From Duganella sacchari (GTDB lineage: Bacteria; Pseudomonadota; Gammaproteobacteria; Burkholderiales; Burkholderiaceae_D), in NCBI RefSeq assembly GCF_900143065.1, contig NZ_FRCX01000015.1:1-64000 (forward strand): a stretch of DNA of 64,000 nt, written 5' to 3'. Below are positions 28,328-36,771 of the stretch, in pieces; within the stretch, counting starts at the first letter, position 1; each line of letters starts with the position of its first letter. The notes beneath the pieces were generated by a model. It worked only from the letters and a program-made list of their open reading frames with translations, had not been told where the DNA came from and did no database searches. The translations under genes and the position numbers were made by a program.

Positions 28328-28999
28328 TTGTACACCCAAGAACTGACGCAGCACCACGCCCCATTCATCCCAGCTGAAATATGCGCTGGGGTGGCGGATA
28401 AATAGCATGTCCAGCGGTCTGCCACCGAGATCCAGTACCATCCTGAGCGGCCGGCTCCGGCCTATCTCAGACAGTCGCTTGCGCTCGACAACGGTAACCC
28501 CGGCATCCAGGGCCAGCGCCTCTTTGAGTGCCGCCAGCTTCAGCGGGTCCAGTCCATAGACCACGCAACGCCGCGCTTCCAGCTGCCGGGCCAGCGACAG
28601 AAAGGTCTGCCATCCTTCGAGATAGTCCCGCTTGCCGGGCCGGTGCTTTGCGGACTTCATCATGCGCAGCACGAGGTTGTAATAGACCATCTGGCGCCAA
28701 ATCGCCTCCCGCTCCGCCTTGTTCACCTCGTGCTTCAAATAAAACGCCTTGGCAAAGTTGCGCAGATATTTGCTGACGCAGGTCTCATGAATGCCGTGCA
28801 CCAGTTGCCGCTCGCGCAAGCTGCACCTTGCTTCGATCTGTACGCGCTTTGCCGCAACGCCTTTGCTGTAATCATAGATGCTCTCACCCAGCACGATGGT
28901 GCGCTGGGCCGAAGTCCGGTATTCGCTGCCTACCCACGGCAGCCACCGCAGGTCACGGAAGCCAGCATCAAACTGCGTATCGAGATAACCGTTGTCCAT
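28325..28999 (-). CDS. Conserved hypothetical protein (uracil-glycosylase-fold-like start)
   Basis: 224-residue soluble protein of unknown function. Residues 17-42 read RDLRWLPWVGSEYRTS then TIVLGESIYDY; the pattern W-PWVG-Y followed by a hydrophobic strand and LGES occurs in a widespread group of hypothetical proteins that I associate with the uracil-DNA glycosylase fold, but this link is tentative. The middle is rich in Arg, Lys and Tyr (QMVYYNLVLRMMKSAKHRPGK). No membrane segment. It starts three bases from the stop side of the next gene's region and its stop is inside the TetR operator palindrome, so transcription may run on into the DHFR-TetR operon. Confidence 0.65.
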   Translation of the reverse strand: MDNGYLDTQFDAGFRDLRWLPWVGSEYRTSAQRTIVLGESIYDYSKGVAAKRVQIEARCSLRERQLVHGIHETCVSKYLRNFAKAFYLKHEVNKAEREAIWRQMVYYNLVLRMMKSAKHRPGKRDYLEGWQTFLSLARQLEARRCVVYGLDPLKLAALKEALALDAGVTVVERKRLSEIGRSRPLRMVLDLGGRPLDMLFIRHPSAYFSWDEWGVVLRQFLGVQ

Positions 29000-29002
29000 A
29001 CC

Positions 29003-29818
29003 TCAGTCTTTGAACTGCGGTGCGGACTTGCTCATGGCGGCCATCATCGCGGCTTGCAGGTCGGCCGACATCAGCATGGCGGCGTTCCAGGTGGCGACGT
29101 AGTTGAGGCCATCGGCGATCGAGTGGTCACGCGTGTAGGTAATCATCTCTTTGGCGCCGCGTATCGACAGCGGCGATTTGGCGGCGATGGTAGCAGCGAT
29201 CTCGCGCACGCCTGCGCGCAAGGCTTCCGGCGATTCGAATACGCGGTTGACCAGGCGGATGTCCCTGGCTTCCGCAGCATCGACCTTGCGCGCGGTGTAG
29301 GCCAGTTCGCGCGTGATGCCTTCGCCGATCAGGCGCGGCAAGCGCTGCAGGGTGCCGACGTCGGCCACCATGCCGATATCAATTTCCTTGATGGTGAACC
29401 AGGCATCCGACGAGCAGTAGCGCATGTCGGCGCAGCAGATCAGATCAATGCCACCGCCCACGCAGGCGCCGTGCACGGCGGCCAGCACCGGCTTGCGGCA
29501 GCGTTCAAGGCTGGTCAGCGTGTCCTGCAAATCCAGAATCACGCGGCGCAGGTTTTCACGCGTGCGGCCATCGCAATCATCGCGCACCTGGGCGCCCACG
29601 CCCATCATCATTTGCAGGTCGATACCGGCGGTGAAGCCCTTGCCCTCGCCTTCCAGAATCGCCACGCGGATCTCCGGCGTTTCGTCGATGTACTGGAAGG
29701 CGCTGCTGATGTCGTGCCACATCGCCAGGTTCATCGCGTTCAGCTTTTCCGGGCGGTTCAGGCGCACGGTGGCGATATGGTCTTCTACACTGAGGGTCAA
29801 GGTTTCAAAGCTGGGCAT
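29003..29818 (-). CDS. Delta(3,5)-delta(2,4)-dienoyl-CoA isomerase-like crotonase
   Basis: Crotonase-fold enzyme of fatty-acid beta-oxidation. The residues that define dienoyl-CoA isomerases are present with exact spacing: Asp125 (GGGIDL), Glu145 (IKEIDIG) and Asp153 (VADVGTLQRLP), separated by 20 and 8 residues as in rat ECH1. The oxyanion-hole segments KGFTAGIDL and HGACVGGG are intact. Start ATG 29818 (MPSFETLTLS), with AGGAG upstream; a longer frame reads out of the neighbouring region. 271 aa. Plain enoyl-CoA hydratase is less likely because the hydratase Glu pair differs. Confidence 0.9.
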   Translation of the reverse strand: MPSFETLTLSVEDHIATVRLNRPEKLNAMNLAMWHDISSAFQYIDETPEIRVAILEGEGKGFTAGIDLQMMMGVGAQVRDDCDGRTRENLRRVILDLQDTLTSLERCRKPVLAAVHGACVGGGIDLICCADMRYCSSDAWFTIKEIDIGMVADVGTLQRLPRLIGEGITRELAYTARKVDAAEARDIRLVNRVFESPEALRAGVREIAATIAAKSPLSIRGAKEMITYTRDHSIADGLNYVATWNAAMLMSADLQAAMMAAMSKSAPQFKD

Positions 29819-29895
29819 CAAGGTCTCCTGTAAGTTATCGCCCAAGGATAACCCAGAAGCAGCGGCCGGCACAGCGTGACCGGCCGCCTTGACGC

Positions 29896-31455
29896 TTACT
29901 GCGGCAGGTAGGTCACGGTCAGCGTGTAGCTCGACGCTGCGTAGCCATTCAGCAGCACGTAGGCGTTGCCGTTGGCGGTGTACGACACCGTGCAGTTCTC
30001 GGTGGTGGTCGGACCATCGGACTTGCAATCGTAGCTGGTGGTGGTTGGCGTACCGGCCTTGCGCACGTACAGATCGGTGTCGCCGCTGCCGCTCAGCGCT
30101 GCCTTAAAGCTGCCATTGGCCGCCACCTTGTAGGGACCGTAGGCACGGGTCTGGCCTTTGGTCAGGCTACCGGTGACGGTTTCGGTACGTTCGGCTGGCG
30201 GCGTGACGCCGGGACCGTCGCTGCCCAGCTCCACCGCATAGGCCAGCGCCATGCGCGCGAATTTCAGCGCGTGGTCGGCCTGGTTGCCGGAGTTGGCGTA
30301 GGTGTCGTTGGCGGTGTGGATGTAGGGATCATCTTCGCCCATCGCCGCTTCAAACGGCATCGACGACCAGTAGCCGGCCGAGGTCCACGAGGCATGGTCG
30401 GAGCAGGCGTAACCGCACTTGTCGTAGCCGATTTTCAGCGTGGGTAGATAGGTCGTGATCAGGTTGGCGACAAAGGTGTTCTGCGCGTTGTCGGTGTAGT
30501 CGGTGTACAGGTAGATGTCGTTGACCGAGCCTTTGTAGTTGGTCATGTCCAGCTGCATGACGCCGACCACGTTGACGTTGTTGGTCTTGTGGTTCTGGGC
30601 GATGTCCTGCGAGCCGCGCAGCCCTACCTCCTCGGCCGAATAGCCGATCATCTTGATCGTGCGGCGCGGCTTGTAGCCGCTGGCCACCATCACGCGCAGC
30701 ACCTCGGTCATACTGGCGATGCCGGATGCGTCATCGTCAGCGCCCGGTGCGCGCGTGGTTTCGCTGGTGCCGGACAGGTTGATCGAATCCAGGTGGCCGC
30801 CCAGCACCACCACTTCGTTCGGATTGTCGGTGCCGGTGATGGTCAGGATCACCGACTTCTGCGGCCAGCCGCTGTGGGTGTACTGGGTGACGGCGATGTC
30901 GCTGCGGCCCGCCGCCATGGTGGTCCAGCGCTGCTTGAGCCAGTTGGAGGCATTCACGCCATTGTTGGTGGTGTAGTAGCGGTTGGCATACGAGGACATA
31001 TCGATGATGGTCTGGCCGATATTACTGGCCTGCATTTGCGCCAGCATGGGATTGACCACGCTCTGCTGGTCGATCACATACGACGGCCGCGCCGGCGCCA
31101 GCAGCGCGCTACGCTGTTTCGGCGCGCTCACGGCAGCGATGCCTTCCGCTTCGCTGGTATGGAACATGAAACCGCCGCAGCGGCGCAGGTTACGGTGCAC
31201 GGCGGCCGACAGCGCCAGCATCTGCTGTTCGTCAACCTCGACCAGGTGCAGCCGCTCCTGGCCCGCCACCAGCGCCTGCGGTGCGGCCAGGGTGGCGCGG
31301 CTCTCGCGCGACAGCGCCTGTGGCGCCACCTTTTGCAATTCGGCGTATGCGGCGTCGCCAACGCTGATCCAGACCTTGTTGGACTGGGTTTGCGCGGCAG
31401 CCGAAGCGCCGGCCAGCAAGCCAGCGATCAGCACAGCAATGATACGTGGGGTCAT
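29896..31455 (-). CDS. Secreted M28 family zinc aminopeptidase with PPC domain
   Basis: Extracellular leucyl-type aminopeptidase similar to the Vibrio enzyme. A signal peptide (about 1-21) is followed by a propeptide, then the M28 catalytic domain with zinc ligands in LGGHLDS (His), PGADDDASG (Asp), SAEEVGLRGS (Glu-Glu), QLDMTNY (Asp) and CSDHASW (His); all are present. The C-terminus (about 425-519) is a bacterial pre-peptidase (PPC) beta domain with TETVTGSLTKGQ and SGSGDTDLYVRK, normally removed on maturation. 519 aa is typical. Preceded by a GGAGACGG ribosome site and a TTGACT promoter. Confidence 0.93.
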   Translation of the reverse strand: MTPRIIAVLIAGLLAGASAAAQTQSNKVWISVGDAAYAELQKVAPQALSRESRATLAAPQALVAGQERLHLVEVDEQQMLALSAAVHRNLRRCGGFMFHTSEAEGIAAVSAPKQRSALLAPARPSYVIDQQSVVNPMLAQMQASNIGQTIIDMSSYANRYYTTNNGVNASNWLKQRWTTMAAGRSDIAVTQYTHSGWPQKSVILTITGTDNPNEVVVLGGHLDSINLSGTSETTRAPGADDDASGIASMTEVLRVMVASGYKPRRTIKMIGYSAEEVGLRGSQDIAQNHKTNNVNVVGVMQLDMTNYKGSVNDIYLYTDYTDNAQNTFVANLITTYLPTLKIGYDKCGYACSDHASWTSAGYWSSMPFEAAMGEDDPYIHTANDTYANSGNQADHALKFARMALAYAVELGSDGPGVTPPAERTETVTGSLTKGQTRAYGPYKVAANGSFKAALSGSGDTDLYVRKAGTPTTTSYDCKSDGPTTTENCTVSYTANGNAYVLLNGYAASSYTLTVTYLPQ

Positions 31456-31494
31456 GTCCGTCTCCGTGTTGTTAAAAATTTATCGGGACTGGAA

Positions 31495-31523
31495 ACGGTA
31501 TGCTTTTGAGGGAAATGAGTCAA
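31495..31523 (-). promoter_or_regulatory. Promoter candidate of the M28 aminopeptidase gene
   Basis: Minus strand TTGACT (31518-31523), 17 bases, then TACCGT (31495-31500). The -35 is near-consensus, the -10 moderate. Confidence 0.5.
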
Positions 31524-31574
31524 AAATCTTGCAAAATTCGACAATCCGGCCTGAAATGTCCAGTGTTTAACAAG

Positions 31575-31611
31575 TGCCCAAGTGGGCATGGCCTGCCGTG
31601 TCATCTATAAT
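31575..31611 (+). promoter_or_regulatory. valS promoter with palindrome over the -35
   Basis: TATAAT (31606-31611) lies 17 bases after TGGGCA (31583-31588). The -35 hexamer is one arm of TGCCCA-AG-TGGGCA (31575-31588), so a regulator binding the palindrome would block the polymerase. The leader to the valS ATG is about 37 bases. Confidence 0.55.
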
Positions 31612-31654
31612 GGCTGTTTTCGCACACGCGTTCATCAAATATACCCATCAAATC

Positions 31655-34450
31655 ATGGAATTAGCCAAGTCTTTCGAGCCTGCCGACATTGAACAGTTCT
31701 GGCGTACGGAGTGGGAACAGCGCGGTTACTACACCGCCACCCTCGACGCCGGCAAACCTTCTTTCAGCATCCAGCTGCCGCCGCCGAACGTCACCGGCAC
31801 CCTGCACATGGGCCATGCCTTCAACCAGACCATCATGGATGGCCTGACCCGCTACCACCGCATGCTGGGCCATAACACCGCCTGGATTCCTGGTACCGAC
31901 CACGCCGGCATCGCCACCCAGATCGTGGTGGAGCGCCAGCTGGACGCGCAGAAAATCTCGCGCCATGACCTGGGCCGCGAAAAATTCATTGAAAAAGTCT
32001 GGGAGTGGAAAGAGAAATCCGGCTCCACCATCACCGGCCAGATGCGCCGCCTGGGCGCCTCGCCAGACTGGCAGCGCGAATACTTCACCATGGATGCCGA
32101 GCGCTCCAAATCGGTGACCGAAGTGTTCGTGCGCCTGCACGAGCAAGGCCTGATCTACCGCGGCAAGCGCCTGGTCAACTGGGACCCGGTGCTGGGCACC
32201 GCCGTCTCCGACCTGGAAGTGGTGTCGGAAGAAGAAGATGGCTCGATGTGGTACATCCAGTACCCGCTGGCCGATGGCAGCGGCCACCTGACCGTCGCTA
32301 CCACCCGTCCGGAAACCATGCTGGGCGACGTCGCCGTGGCGGTGGACCCGACGGATGAACGCTATCAGCCGCTGGTCGGCAAGATGCTCAAGCTGCCGCT
32401 GGTCGGCCGCGAAATCCCGATCATCGCCGACGAATATGTCGACAAAGCCTTCGGCACCGGCTGCGTGAAGATCACGCCTGCGCACGACTTCAACGACTAC
32501 GCCGTCGGCCAGCGCCACAACCTGGACATGCCGTCGATCCTGACGCTGCAAGCCAAGATCGTTGACGATGCACCGGAAGCCTACCGTGGCCTGGACCGCT
32601 TTGAAGCGCGCAAGAAAATCGTCGCCGACCTGGAAGCGCAAGGCCTGCTGGAACAGGTCAAGCCGCACAAGCTGATGGTGCCGCGCGGCGACCGTACCGG
32701 CGTCGTCATCGAGCCGATGCTGACTGACCAGTGGTTTGTCGCCATGAGCAAGCCAGCACCGGAAGGCACTTTCTTCCCTGGCAAATCGATCGCTGAAACG
32801 GCGCTGGAAAAAGTCGCGTCGGGCGAAATCAAATTCGTGCCGGAGAACTGGACCACCACCTACAACCAGTGGCTGAACAACATCCAGGACTGGTGCATCT
32901 CGCGCCAGCTGTGGTGGGGCCATCAGATCCCGGCATGGTACGACGACGCCGGCAATATCTTCGTCGCCCGCACTGAAGAAGAAGCCCTGGCGCAAGCTGC
33001 CGCCAAAGGCATCACCGCGCCGCTGCGCCGCGACAACGACGTGCTGGATACCTGGTTCTCGTCCGCGCTGGTGCCGTTCTCCACGCTGGGCTGGCCGGAA
33101 GAAACGCCTGACATCAAAGCCTTCCTGCCATCGTCGGTACTGGTGACCGGCTTTGACATCATTTTCTTCTGGGTCGCGCGCATGGTCATGATGACCGCGC
33201 ACTTCACCGGCAAGGTGCCGTTCAACACCGTGTACGTGCACGGCCTGGTGCGCGACTCGCAAGGCCAGAAGATGTCCAAGTCCAAGGGCAACACGCTGGA
33301 TCCGATTGACCTGATCGACGGTATCGGCATCGACGCGCTGGTGGAAAAACGCACCACCGGCCTGATGAACCCGAAAGCCGCCGAGAAGATCGCCAAGGCT
33401 ACCCGCAAGGAGTTCCCGGAAGGGATCGCTGCCTACGGCACTGACGCCGTGCGCTTCACCATGGCGTCCTACGCCTCGCTGGGCCGCAACATCAACTTCG
33501 ACCTGGGCCGCTGCGAAGGCTACCGCAACTTCTGCAACAAGATGTGGAACGCCACCCGCTTCGTGATGATGAACACTGAAGGCAAGGACTGCTCGGCCAA
33601 TGAAGCCGACCTGTCGAACGCCGACAAGTGGATCATCTCGCTGCTGCAGAAGGCCGAGCTGGAAATTGCCAAAGGCTTCGAAGACTACCGCTTCGACAAC
33701 ATCGCTTCGGCCATCTACAAGTTTGTATGGGACGAGTACTGCGACTGGTATCTGGAAGTGGCCAAGGTGCAGGTGCAGAACGGCACCGAAGGCCAGCAGC
33801 GCGCCACCCGCCACACCCTGCTGCGCGTGCTGGAAGTGGTGCTGCGCCTGGCGCATCCGGTGATTCCGTTCGTGACCGAAGCGCTGTGGCAAGCCATCGC
33901 GCCGCTGGCTGGCAAGACTGGTGATTCGATCATGCTGCAACCGTACCCGATCGCCAACACCGCCAACATCGACGAATCGGCCGAAGCGTGGATGCAGCAG
34001 CTCAAGGCACTGACCGATGCAACGCGTAACCTGCGCGGCGAAATGCAGCTGGCGCCGTCGCTGCGCGTGCCGCTGATCGTCGAACCGGGCAATGCCGCCG
34101 AGAAGGCCGCGATGGAAGGCTTTGCACCGTACGTGCAGTCGCTGTCCAAGCTGTCGGAAGTGCAGATCCTGGACGTGCTGCCGGATTCGCCAGCCGCTGT
34201 CGCCATCGTCGGCACCACCAAGCTGATGCTGAAAGTGGAAATCGACGTCAAGGCCGAGCGTGAGCGCCTGAGCAAGGAGATCGCCCGTCTGGAAGGCGAG
34301 ATCAACAAGGCCAACGGCAAGCTGTCGAACGAAAGCTTCGTGGCGCGTGCGCCGGCGGAAGTGGTCGCACAGGAGAAAGAACGCGTCGCCAACTTCTCGG
34401 CCACGCTGGACAAGATGCGCGAGCAGATCGCCAAGCTGCCAGCGGCTTAA
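31655..34450 (+). CDS. valS: Valyl-tRNA synthetase
   Basis: Class I aminoacyl-tRNA synthetase charging tRNA-Val, with an editing domain against threonine. Signature HIGH appears as GTLHMGH near residue 45; the KMSKS loop is QKMSKSKGN. The CP1 editing insert (VATTRPETMLGDVAVAVDP) is present. The C-terminal coiled coil, rich in Glu and Lys, that contacts tRNA is seen in the last 70 residues. ATG 31655 (MELAKSFEP) fixes a 931-residue product; a longer reading would include promoter sequence. Confidence 0.98.
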   Translation: MELAKSFEPADIEQFWRTEWEQRGYYTATLDAGKPSFSIQLPPPNVTGTLHMGHAFNQTIMDGLTRYHRMLGHNTAWIPGTDHAGIATQIVVERQLDAQKISRHDLGREKFIEKVWEWKEKSGSTITGQMRRLGASPDWQREYFTMDAERSKSVTEVFVRLHEQGLIYRGKRLVNWDPVLGTAVSDLEVVSEEEDGSMWYIQYPLADGSGHLTVATTRPETMLGDVAVAVDPTDERYQPLVGKMLKLPLVGREIPIIADEYVDKAFGTGCVKITPAHDFNDYAVGQRHNLDMPSILTLQAKIVDDAPEAYRGLDRFEARKKIVADLEAQGLLEQVKPHKLMVPRGDRTGVVIEPMLTDQWFVAMSKPAPEGTFFPGKSIAETALEKVASGEIKFVPENWTTTYNQWLNNIQDWCISRQLWWGHQIPAWYDDAGNIFVARTEEEALAQAAAKGITAPLRRDNDVLDTWFSSALVPFSTLGWPEETPDIKAFLPSSVLVTGFDIIFFWVARMVMMTAHFTGKVPFNTVYVHGLVRDSQGQKMSKSKGNTLDPIDLIDGIGIDALVEKRTTGLMNPKAAEKIAKATRKEFPEGIAAYGTDAVRFTMASYASLGRNINFDLGRCEGYRNFCNKMWNATRFVMMNTEGKDCSANEADLSNADKWIISLLQKAELEIAKGFEDYRFDNIASAIYKFVWDEYCDWYLEVAKVQVQNGTEGQQRATRHTLLRVLEVVLRLAHPVIPFVTEALWQAIAPLAGKTGDSIMLQPYPIANTANIDESAEAWMQQLKALTDATRNLRGEMQLAPSLRVPLIVEPGNAAEKAAMEGFAPYVQSLSKLSEVQILDVLPDSPAAVAIVGTTKLMLKVEIDVKAERERLSKEIARLEGEINKANGKLSNESFVARAPAEVVAQEKERVANFSATLDKMREQIAKLPAA

Positions 34451-34466
34451 CCCCGCACAGCCAGGT

Positions 34467-34493
34467 GGGGTCTGACCCTTCGGGTCAGACCCC
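34467..34493. terminator. Perfect GGGGTCTGACCC hairpin between convergent genes (REP-like)
   Basis: GGGGTCTGACCC (34467-34478), loop TTC, GGGTCAGACCCC (34482-34493). It lies between the valS and dehydratase 3' ends. No long T-run follows. It may act as a bidirectional terminator; its GGGGTC ends match those of the palindrome upstream of uvrD, suggesting a repeat family. Confidence 0.6.
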
Positions 34494-34530
34494 TAAGTGG
34501 TACGGCAAGCGTATCGCTTAAGTTGCGGGT

Positions 34531-35496
34531 TCAGGCCAGCAGTTCTGCATAACGGGCAATATCAACATTGCCGCCGCTGATGATAATGCCCACGCGCTTG
34601 CCTTGCAGCTGCTCCTTGATCGAACGTGCTGCCGCCAGGCCCAGACACCCCGTCGGCTCCACCACCATCTTCATGCGCTCGGCAAAGAAACGCATTTCGG
34701 CGCGCAGCTGCTCGTCGGTTGCGGTCAGGATGTCGTTCACATCACGCTGAATAATCGGGAAAGTCAGGTTGCCCAGGTGCTGGGTCTGCGCACCGTCCGC
34801 AATCGTCTTCGGCGTCTCGATGTGCACGATGCTGCCGCTGCGGAAGGACTGCTGGCCATCGTTGCCCGCTGCCGGCTCCACGCCATACACCGTGGCCGTC
34901 GGCGACAATGCGCGCGTGGACAGCGCGGTGCCGCTCAGCAGGCCGCCGCCGCCCAGTGGTGCGAATACATAGTCCAGGCGCCCCACCTCTTCAAACAGCT
35001 CCTTGGCCGCTGTGCCCTGCCCTGCAATCACGTCCGCATGGTCGTAAGGCGGAATCAAGGTCAGGCCATGCCTGGCTGCCAGGTCACGGCCGATCTGCTC
35101 GCGGTCTTCCTTGTAACGGTCATAGATCACCACCTGCGCCCCATAGCCGCGCGTTGCGGCGACCTTGGCCGCTGGCGCATCATGCGGCATCACGATGGTG
35201 GCTGGGATGCCCAGCAATTTAGCCGACAGCGCAACCGCCTGCGCGTGATTACCCGACGAAAAAGCCACCACGCCCGCCTTGCGCTGCTCCGGTGTGAACT
35301 TGGCCAGCGAGTTATAGCCGCCACGGAATTTGAACGCGCCCATGCGCTGGAAGTTCTCGCACTTGAAGAACACTTCCGCGCCCAGTTCGGCATTGGCGGT
35401 TGACGAGGTCAGCACCGGGGTGCGATGCGCCACGCCAGCGATACGCTCGGAGGCGGCAACGATATCTTCATAGGTTGGGAGTTTCAGTTCACTCAT
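34531..35496 (-). CDS. PLP-dependent threo-3-hydroxyaspartate/threonine dehydratase
   Basis: Fold-type II PLP enzyme that removes ammonia from a beta-hydroxy amino acid. The PLP lysine is Lys56 in GAFKFRGG; FSSGNHAQAV and the phosphate-binding GGGGLLSG are intact. The 321-residue length, with no C-terminal ACT domain, and the overall sequence fit threo-3-hydroxy-L-aspartate ammonia-lyase/serine racemase-like enzymes more than biosynthetic IlvA. Start at ATG 35496 (MSELKLPTYED). It is 20 bases downstream of a YheO/DauR-like regulator gene on the same strand, so they form an operon for amino-acid catabolism. Confidence 0.87.
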   Translation of the reverse strand: MSELKLPTYEDIVAASERIAGVAHRTPVLTSSTANAELGAEVFFKCENFQRMGAFKFRGGYNSLAKFTPEQRKAGVVAFSSGNHAQAVALSAKLLGIPATIVMPHDAPAAKVAATRGYGAQVVIYDRYKEDREQIGRDLAARHGLTLIPPYDHADVIAGQGTAAKELFEEVGRLDYVFAPLGGGGLLSGTALSTRALSPTATVYGVEPAAGNDGQQSFRSGSIVHIETPKTIADGAQTQHLGNLTFPIIQRDVNDILTATDEQLRAEMRFFAERMKMVVEPTGCLGLAAARSIKEQLQGKRVGIIISGGNVDIARYAELLA

Positions 35497-35516
35497 GATG
35501 GATTCCTGTAGTGGAT

Positions 35517-36143
35517 TTAGCGCGCGTCGTTGTAGACGGTGGCGCGGGAGACGTTGAGATAGGCGGCGACGATGTCCATGGCCCGGCGCACATCGCTGAG
35601 ACCAGCGTCCTTGAGTTCGCGCATCAGGGCTTTGCGTTCGTCGGCTTTCAGCGCGCGTGGCGTAGTGCCAAGTCGCGCGGCAAATTGATCGATGCGCAGG
35701 CGGATCGCATCCGCACCGGCGGGCGCCATGGTTTCGCTGACGGCCGCCGCCGTGTCCACGCTGCCAAACTGCATCAGCATGGTGTTCAGGCTGCGGAACA
35801 CGGTCAGGTCCACGTTCATGCACAGCGCGGCCACATACTGGCCCTTGCTGTCCTTGATGCCGATGGAGGTACTCTTCGCCAGACGGCCATCAGGAAAAGT
35901 ATTGGGATAGTTGGCGATGACCTGCTCAAACTCCGGGTCAGCCGCACGCGCCAGCCCCAGCTCCGTGGCGGGCGCGCCGACGCTGCGGCCTGACAGGTTG
36001 TTATGGATGGCCAGGATGGCCTGCTCCGGCTGGGTCAGGTCATGCAGCACGACCTCGCAGAACGGCGCCAGCGTCTTGCCCAGCCCTTCCGCCACCTGCT
36101 GCAACTGGTCCAGCAGATTCTGGTGTTCAGATGTTTTTTTCAT
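35517..36143 (-). CDS. YheO/DauR-like transcriptional regulator (PAS-like + HTH)
   Basis: 208-residue regulator. The N-terminal 120 residues match the YheO-type PAS-like sensor (CEVVLHDLTQPEQAILAIHNNLSGRSVGAPATE), and the C-terminus carries an HTH_22 domain (LSDVRRAMDIVAAYLNVSRATVYNDAR). DauR of this family controls D-arginine catabolism; here the adjacent dehydratase is the probable target. It has no recognisable ribosome site, and a promoter is predicted to begin transcription within a few bases of the ATG (see 36152-36179). Confidence 0.88.
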   Translation of the reverse strand: MKKTSEHQNLLDQLQQVAEGLGKTLAPFCEVVLHDLTQPEQAILAIHNNLSGRSVGAPATELGLARAADPEFEQVIANYPNTFPDGRLAKSTSIGIKDSKGQYVAALCMNVDLTVFRSLNTMLMQFGSVDTAAAVSETMAPAGADAIRLRIDQFAARLGTTPRALKADERKALMRELKDAGLSDVRRAMDIVAAYLNVSRATVYNDAR

Positions 36144-36151
36144 CTAAACAT

Positions 36152-36179
36152 ATTATCTCATTTTAGACTTTTCGTGTAA
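36152..36179 (-). promoter_or_regulatory. Promoter of the YheO-like regulator operon (near-leaderless)
   Basis: Minus strand TTACAC (36174-36179), 16 bases, then GATAAT (36152-36157). The start site would fall around 36145, within a few bases of the ATG at 36143. A short repeat AGATG-N7-CATCT overlaps the start region and may bind the regulator. Confidence 0.5.
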
Positions 36180-36254
36180 TTTGACGCCAGCCTCTAATTT
36201 CGCAGGCCAAGGCATTCGTATAATCGCCAGACAACGATAACTTTGGAGACACAT

Positions 36255-36695
36255 ATGAAATTCCTGGCATTCATCGCCGCAGCAACCCTGGCCATGTCCC
36301 CGGCCTTCGCCCAGAGCAATTCGCCAGCGGGCCTGTGGAAGAACATCGACGACGAGACCGGCAAGCCAAAAGCGCTGATCCGCATTACCGAAAGCAATGG
36401 CGTGCTGACCGGCCAGATTGAAAAGCTGTTCCGCGAAGCCAACGAAGAACAGAATCCCAAGTGCGAGAAATGCGACGGCGCCCGCAAGGACCAGCCTATC
36501 GTGGGCATGACCATCCTGTCCAACCTGAAAAAAGACGGCGATGAATACGCCGGCGGCGAAATCCTCGACCCGAACAACGGCAAGACTTACAAGAGCAAGC
36601 TGCACCTGACCGACGGCGGCAAAAAACTCAGCGTGCGTGGCTACATCGGCGTCCCGATGCTGGGCCGCTCGCAAACCTGGGTACGCCAGGAATAA
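36255..36695 (+). CDS. DUF2147 family exported protein
   Basis: Small periplasmic protein (146 aa) with a signal peptide (residues 1-20, ...MSPAFAQ). The remainder matches DUF2147: GLWKNIDDETGKPKALIRI, a CEKCDG pair of Cys, ILDPNNGKTYKSK and the C-terminal GYIGVPMLGRSQTWVR, a lipocalin-like beta-barrel fold. Function in the family is not known. TGGAGA precedes the ATG at 36255; an ATT-rich promoter with TATAAT lies near 36220. Confidence 0.88.
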   Translation: MKFLAFIAAATLAMSPAFAQSNSPAGLWKNIDDETGKPKALIRITESNGVLTGQIEKLFREANEEQNPKCEKCDGARKDQPIVGMTILSNLKKDGDEYAGGEILDPNNGKTYKSKLHLTDGGKKLSVRGYIGVPMLGRSQTWVRQE

Positions 36696-36713
36696 GTTCT
36701 TTTCGTCAATAAA

Positions 36714-36769
36714 TTGACTATTTGGAATTCACATTGGATAATTAATTATTAATTAATCAATGTGAATTC
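36714..36769 (+). promoter_or_regulatory. Promoter with 12-bp inverted repeat before a PEP-CTERM gene
   Basis: TTGACT (36714-36719), 17 bases, GATAAT (36737-36742). The inverted repeat GAATTCACATTG (36725-36736) / CAATGTGAATTC (36758-36769) places one arm inside the promoter spacer and the other beside the ATG. No ribosome-binding site precedes the ATG at 36772. The layout suggests an operator and/or an RNA hairpin that controls translation. Confidence 0.6.
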
Positions 36770-36771
36770 AG

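Noticed and set aside
31661..33940. 759-codon minus-strand frame opposite valS
   Set aside because: Mirror of valS codon bias; no start signal and no recognisable domain.
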